64,000 bases of DNA. Source: Clostridium algifaecis (GTDB lineage: Bacteria > Bacillota > Clostridia > Clostridiales > Clostridiaceae). The position numbers and the translations under genes were made by a program. Shown piece by piece: positions 63,446-64,000 of this stretch; within the stretch, counting starts at the first letter, position 1, and the number at the start of each line of letters is the position of its first letter. The notes beneath the pieces are model-generated. The model made no database searches. It was not told the origin of the DNA and saw only the letters and a list, made by a program, of their open reading frames with translations. The DNA lies in contig NZ_JAGGLM010000001.1 of NCBI RefSeq assembly GCF_017874415.1, positions 457,598 to 521,597 on the forward strand, in the 5' to 3' direction.

Positions 63446-64000
63446 TTATGTCTTTCCAAATATAGGGTTATACCAATTTTCTTTTATAGTAAATCTCTCA
63501 TCTCTTATATCTTCAATAACATCTATTTGAAGCATATTCTTTTTTCTAAAACATCTTAAGCATCTAAAAAAGTATAGTTGCATCAAATTGAATGCTATTA
63601 TCATAAACATTAAAACTGTCTCTACTCCCGTAGGACTATGAAGGAAACAATGATCTAAATGCCATTCTGTTTTCAATTGATAAAAGACATTGTTTTCTAT
63701 GTCCCATCTTTTATGCATTATTTTCCACAGAGTTTCTACTGAAGTGAATTTATCTGTTGTTATAATCCATCCTTTACTAAATGTTACCTTGTCTCCAGTA
63801 TGAATTTCTTCTGAAAATTTTACGAATCTTATTTTTATAGTTGGATCAGACATTTCAAAGTTATATTCATCCCAGGCTTTTATCTTTATGTAATTTTTAC
63901 CATTTCTATTAACACGCCATTCTCTATCTGCCTGGCGGCATTTAAACAGGGCTAAAGCATCTCTTACAATATGAAGTCTTTCATCCTTAACTCTTACTAC
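63446..64000 (-). mobile_element. Transposase (IS4-type DDE family), cut by the right window edge
   Basis: C-terminal part of an insertion-sequence transposase on the minus strand; the frame is open to base 64000, so the gene starts outside. 184 codons are visible, beginning VVRVKDERLHIVRDA. The end shows IMHKRWDIENNVFYQLKTEWHL followed by HCFLHSPTGVE, matching the Glu-containing C-terminal part of the DDE transposase fold in the IS4 group. The hydrophobic MFMIIAFNLMQLYFF segment is also typical of these elements. Stop is at 63446. Whether the element is intact, and its ends, cannot be told from this window. Confidence 0.75.

Noticed and set aside
1..64000. CRISPR array, rRNA or tRNA genes
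   Set aside because: No regular direct repeats of 25-40 bp with spacers, no rRNA-like GC blocks and no cloverleaf-like sequences with GTTCGANNC were found by reading.

Overview
The window is low-GC, gene-dense DNA from an endospore-forming, anaerobic Firmicute. Protein content and gene order (xerC-like/lexA, miaB-mutS-mutL-miaA-hfq, an ispH-S1 fusion, gerK-type germination genes, bacteriohemerythrins, clostridial 2,3-butanediol dehydrogenase) point to Clostridium sensu stricto, probably near the C. kluyveri / C. ljungdahlii / C. tyrobutyricum branch; the species is an inference. No rRNA, tRNA or CRISPR array was seen. Almost everything is chromosomal core or ordinary accessory content; the only mobile element is a transposase cut by the right edge.

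Layout. 1-4700: end of a short-chain dehydrogenase, a DUF3006 protein, a YitT-type membrane protein, and a three-gene set for an ATP-driven 2-hydroxyacyl-CoA dehydratase-type activase and two partner proteins. 4676-5389: a 714-bp non-coding stretch with a possible 13-codon leader, a long inverted repeat and a 40-bp perfect palindrome. 5390-16100: a tyrosine recombinase, a Cys-rich protein, SOS-regulated lexA, then on the minus strand miaB, mutS, mutL, miaA, hfq and a methionine gamma-lyase-family gene (mismatch repair plus tRNA modification). 16349-21440: DUF3892, a ferritin-like protein and a four-gene spore germinant receptor locus (A, C, small D-like, B). 21464-28110: yyaL broken by a 19-bp insertion, a TetR-controlled drug-efflux MFS, dapB divergent from a BusR-like GntR/RCK_C regulator, and a bacteriohemerythrin. 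28343-33570: cupin and hemerythrin genes, then a CprABC-type antimicrobial-peptide ABC transporter with its two-component system. 33800-43300: cold-shock protein, YtaF, L-lactate dehydrogenase, an unlisted 51-codon gene, a GNAT enzyme, ispH-S1, cmk, chorismate mutase, a flavoprotein, an RpiR regulator and a pseudouridine synthase. 43344-51200: glycosyltransferase, tcdA, a K+ channel, cysS, a patatin and glucokinase. 51309-55212: a dicarboxylate/amino-acid symporter divergent from a GlnK/GlnL-type two-component system, with CodY-like boxes between. 55271-64000: a stand-alone infC with a probable ATT start, an oxidoreductase, punA, a flavin reductase, 2,3-butanediol dehydrogenase, a SNF2/SWIM pair, unexplained hairpins and the transposase end.

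Many gene starts were moved downstream because the first possible start codon lies inside or on top of the Shine-Dalgarno sequence; each such choice is stated. The best candidates for something undescribed are the dapB/BusR-like control region, the 4950-5133 structured stretch, the repeated hairpin at 16601 and 29215, the K+ channel with a large outside domain, the twin hairpins at 63348-63376 and the 51-codon gene. None of these amounts to a clearly new multi-gene system.
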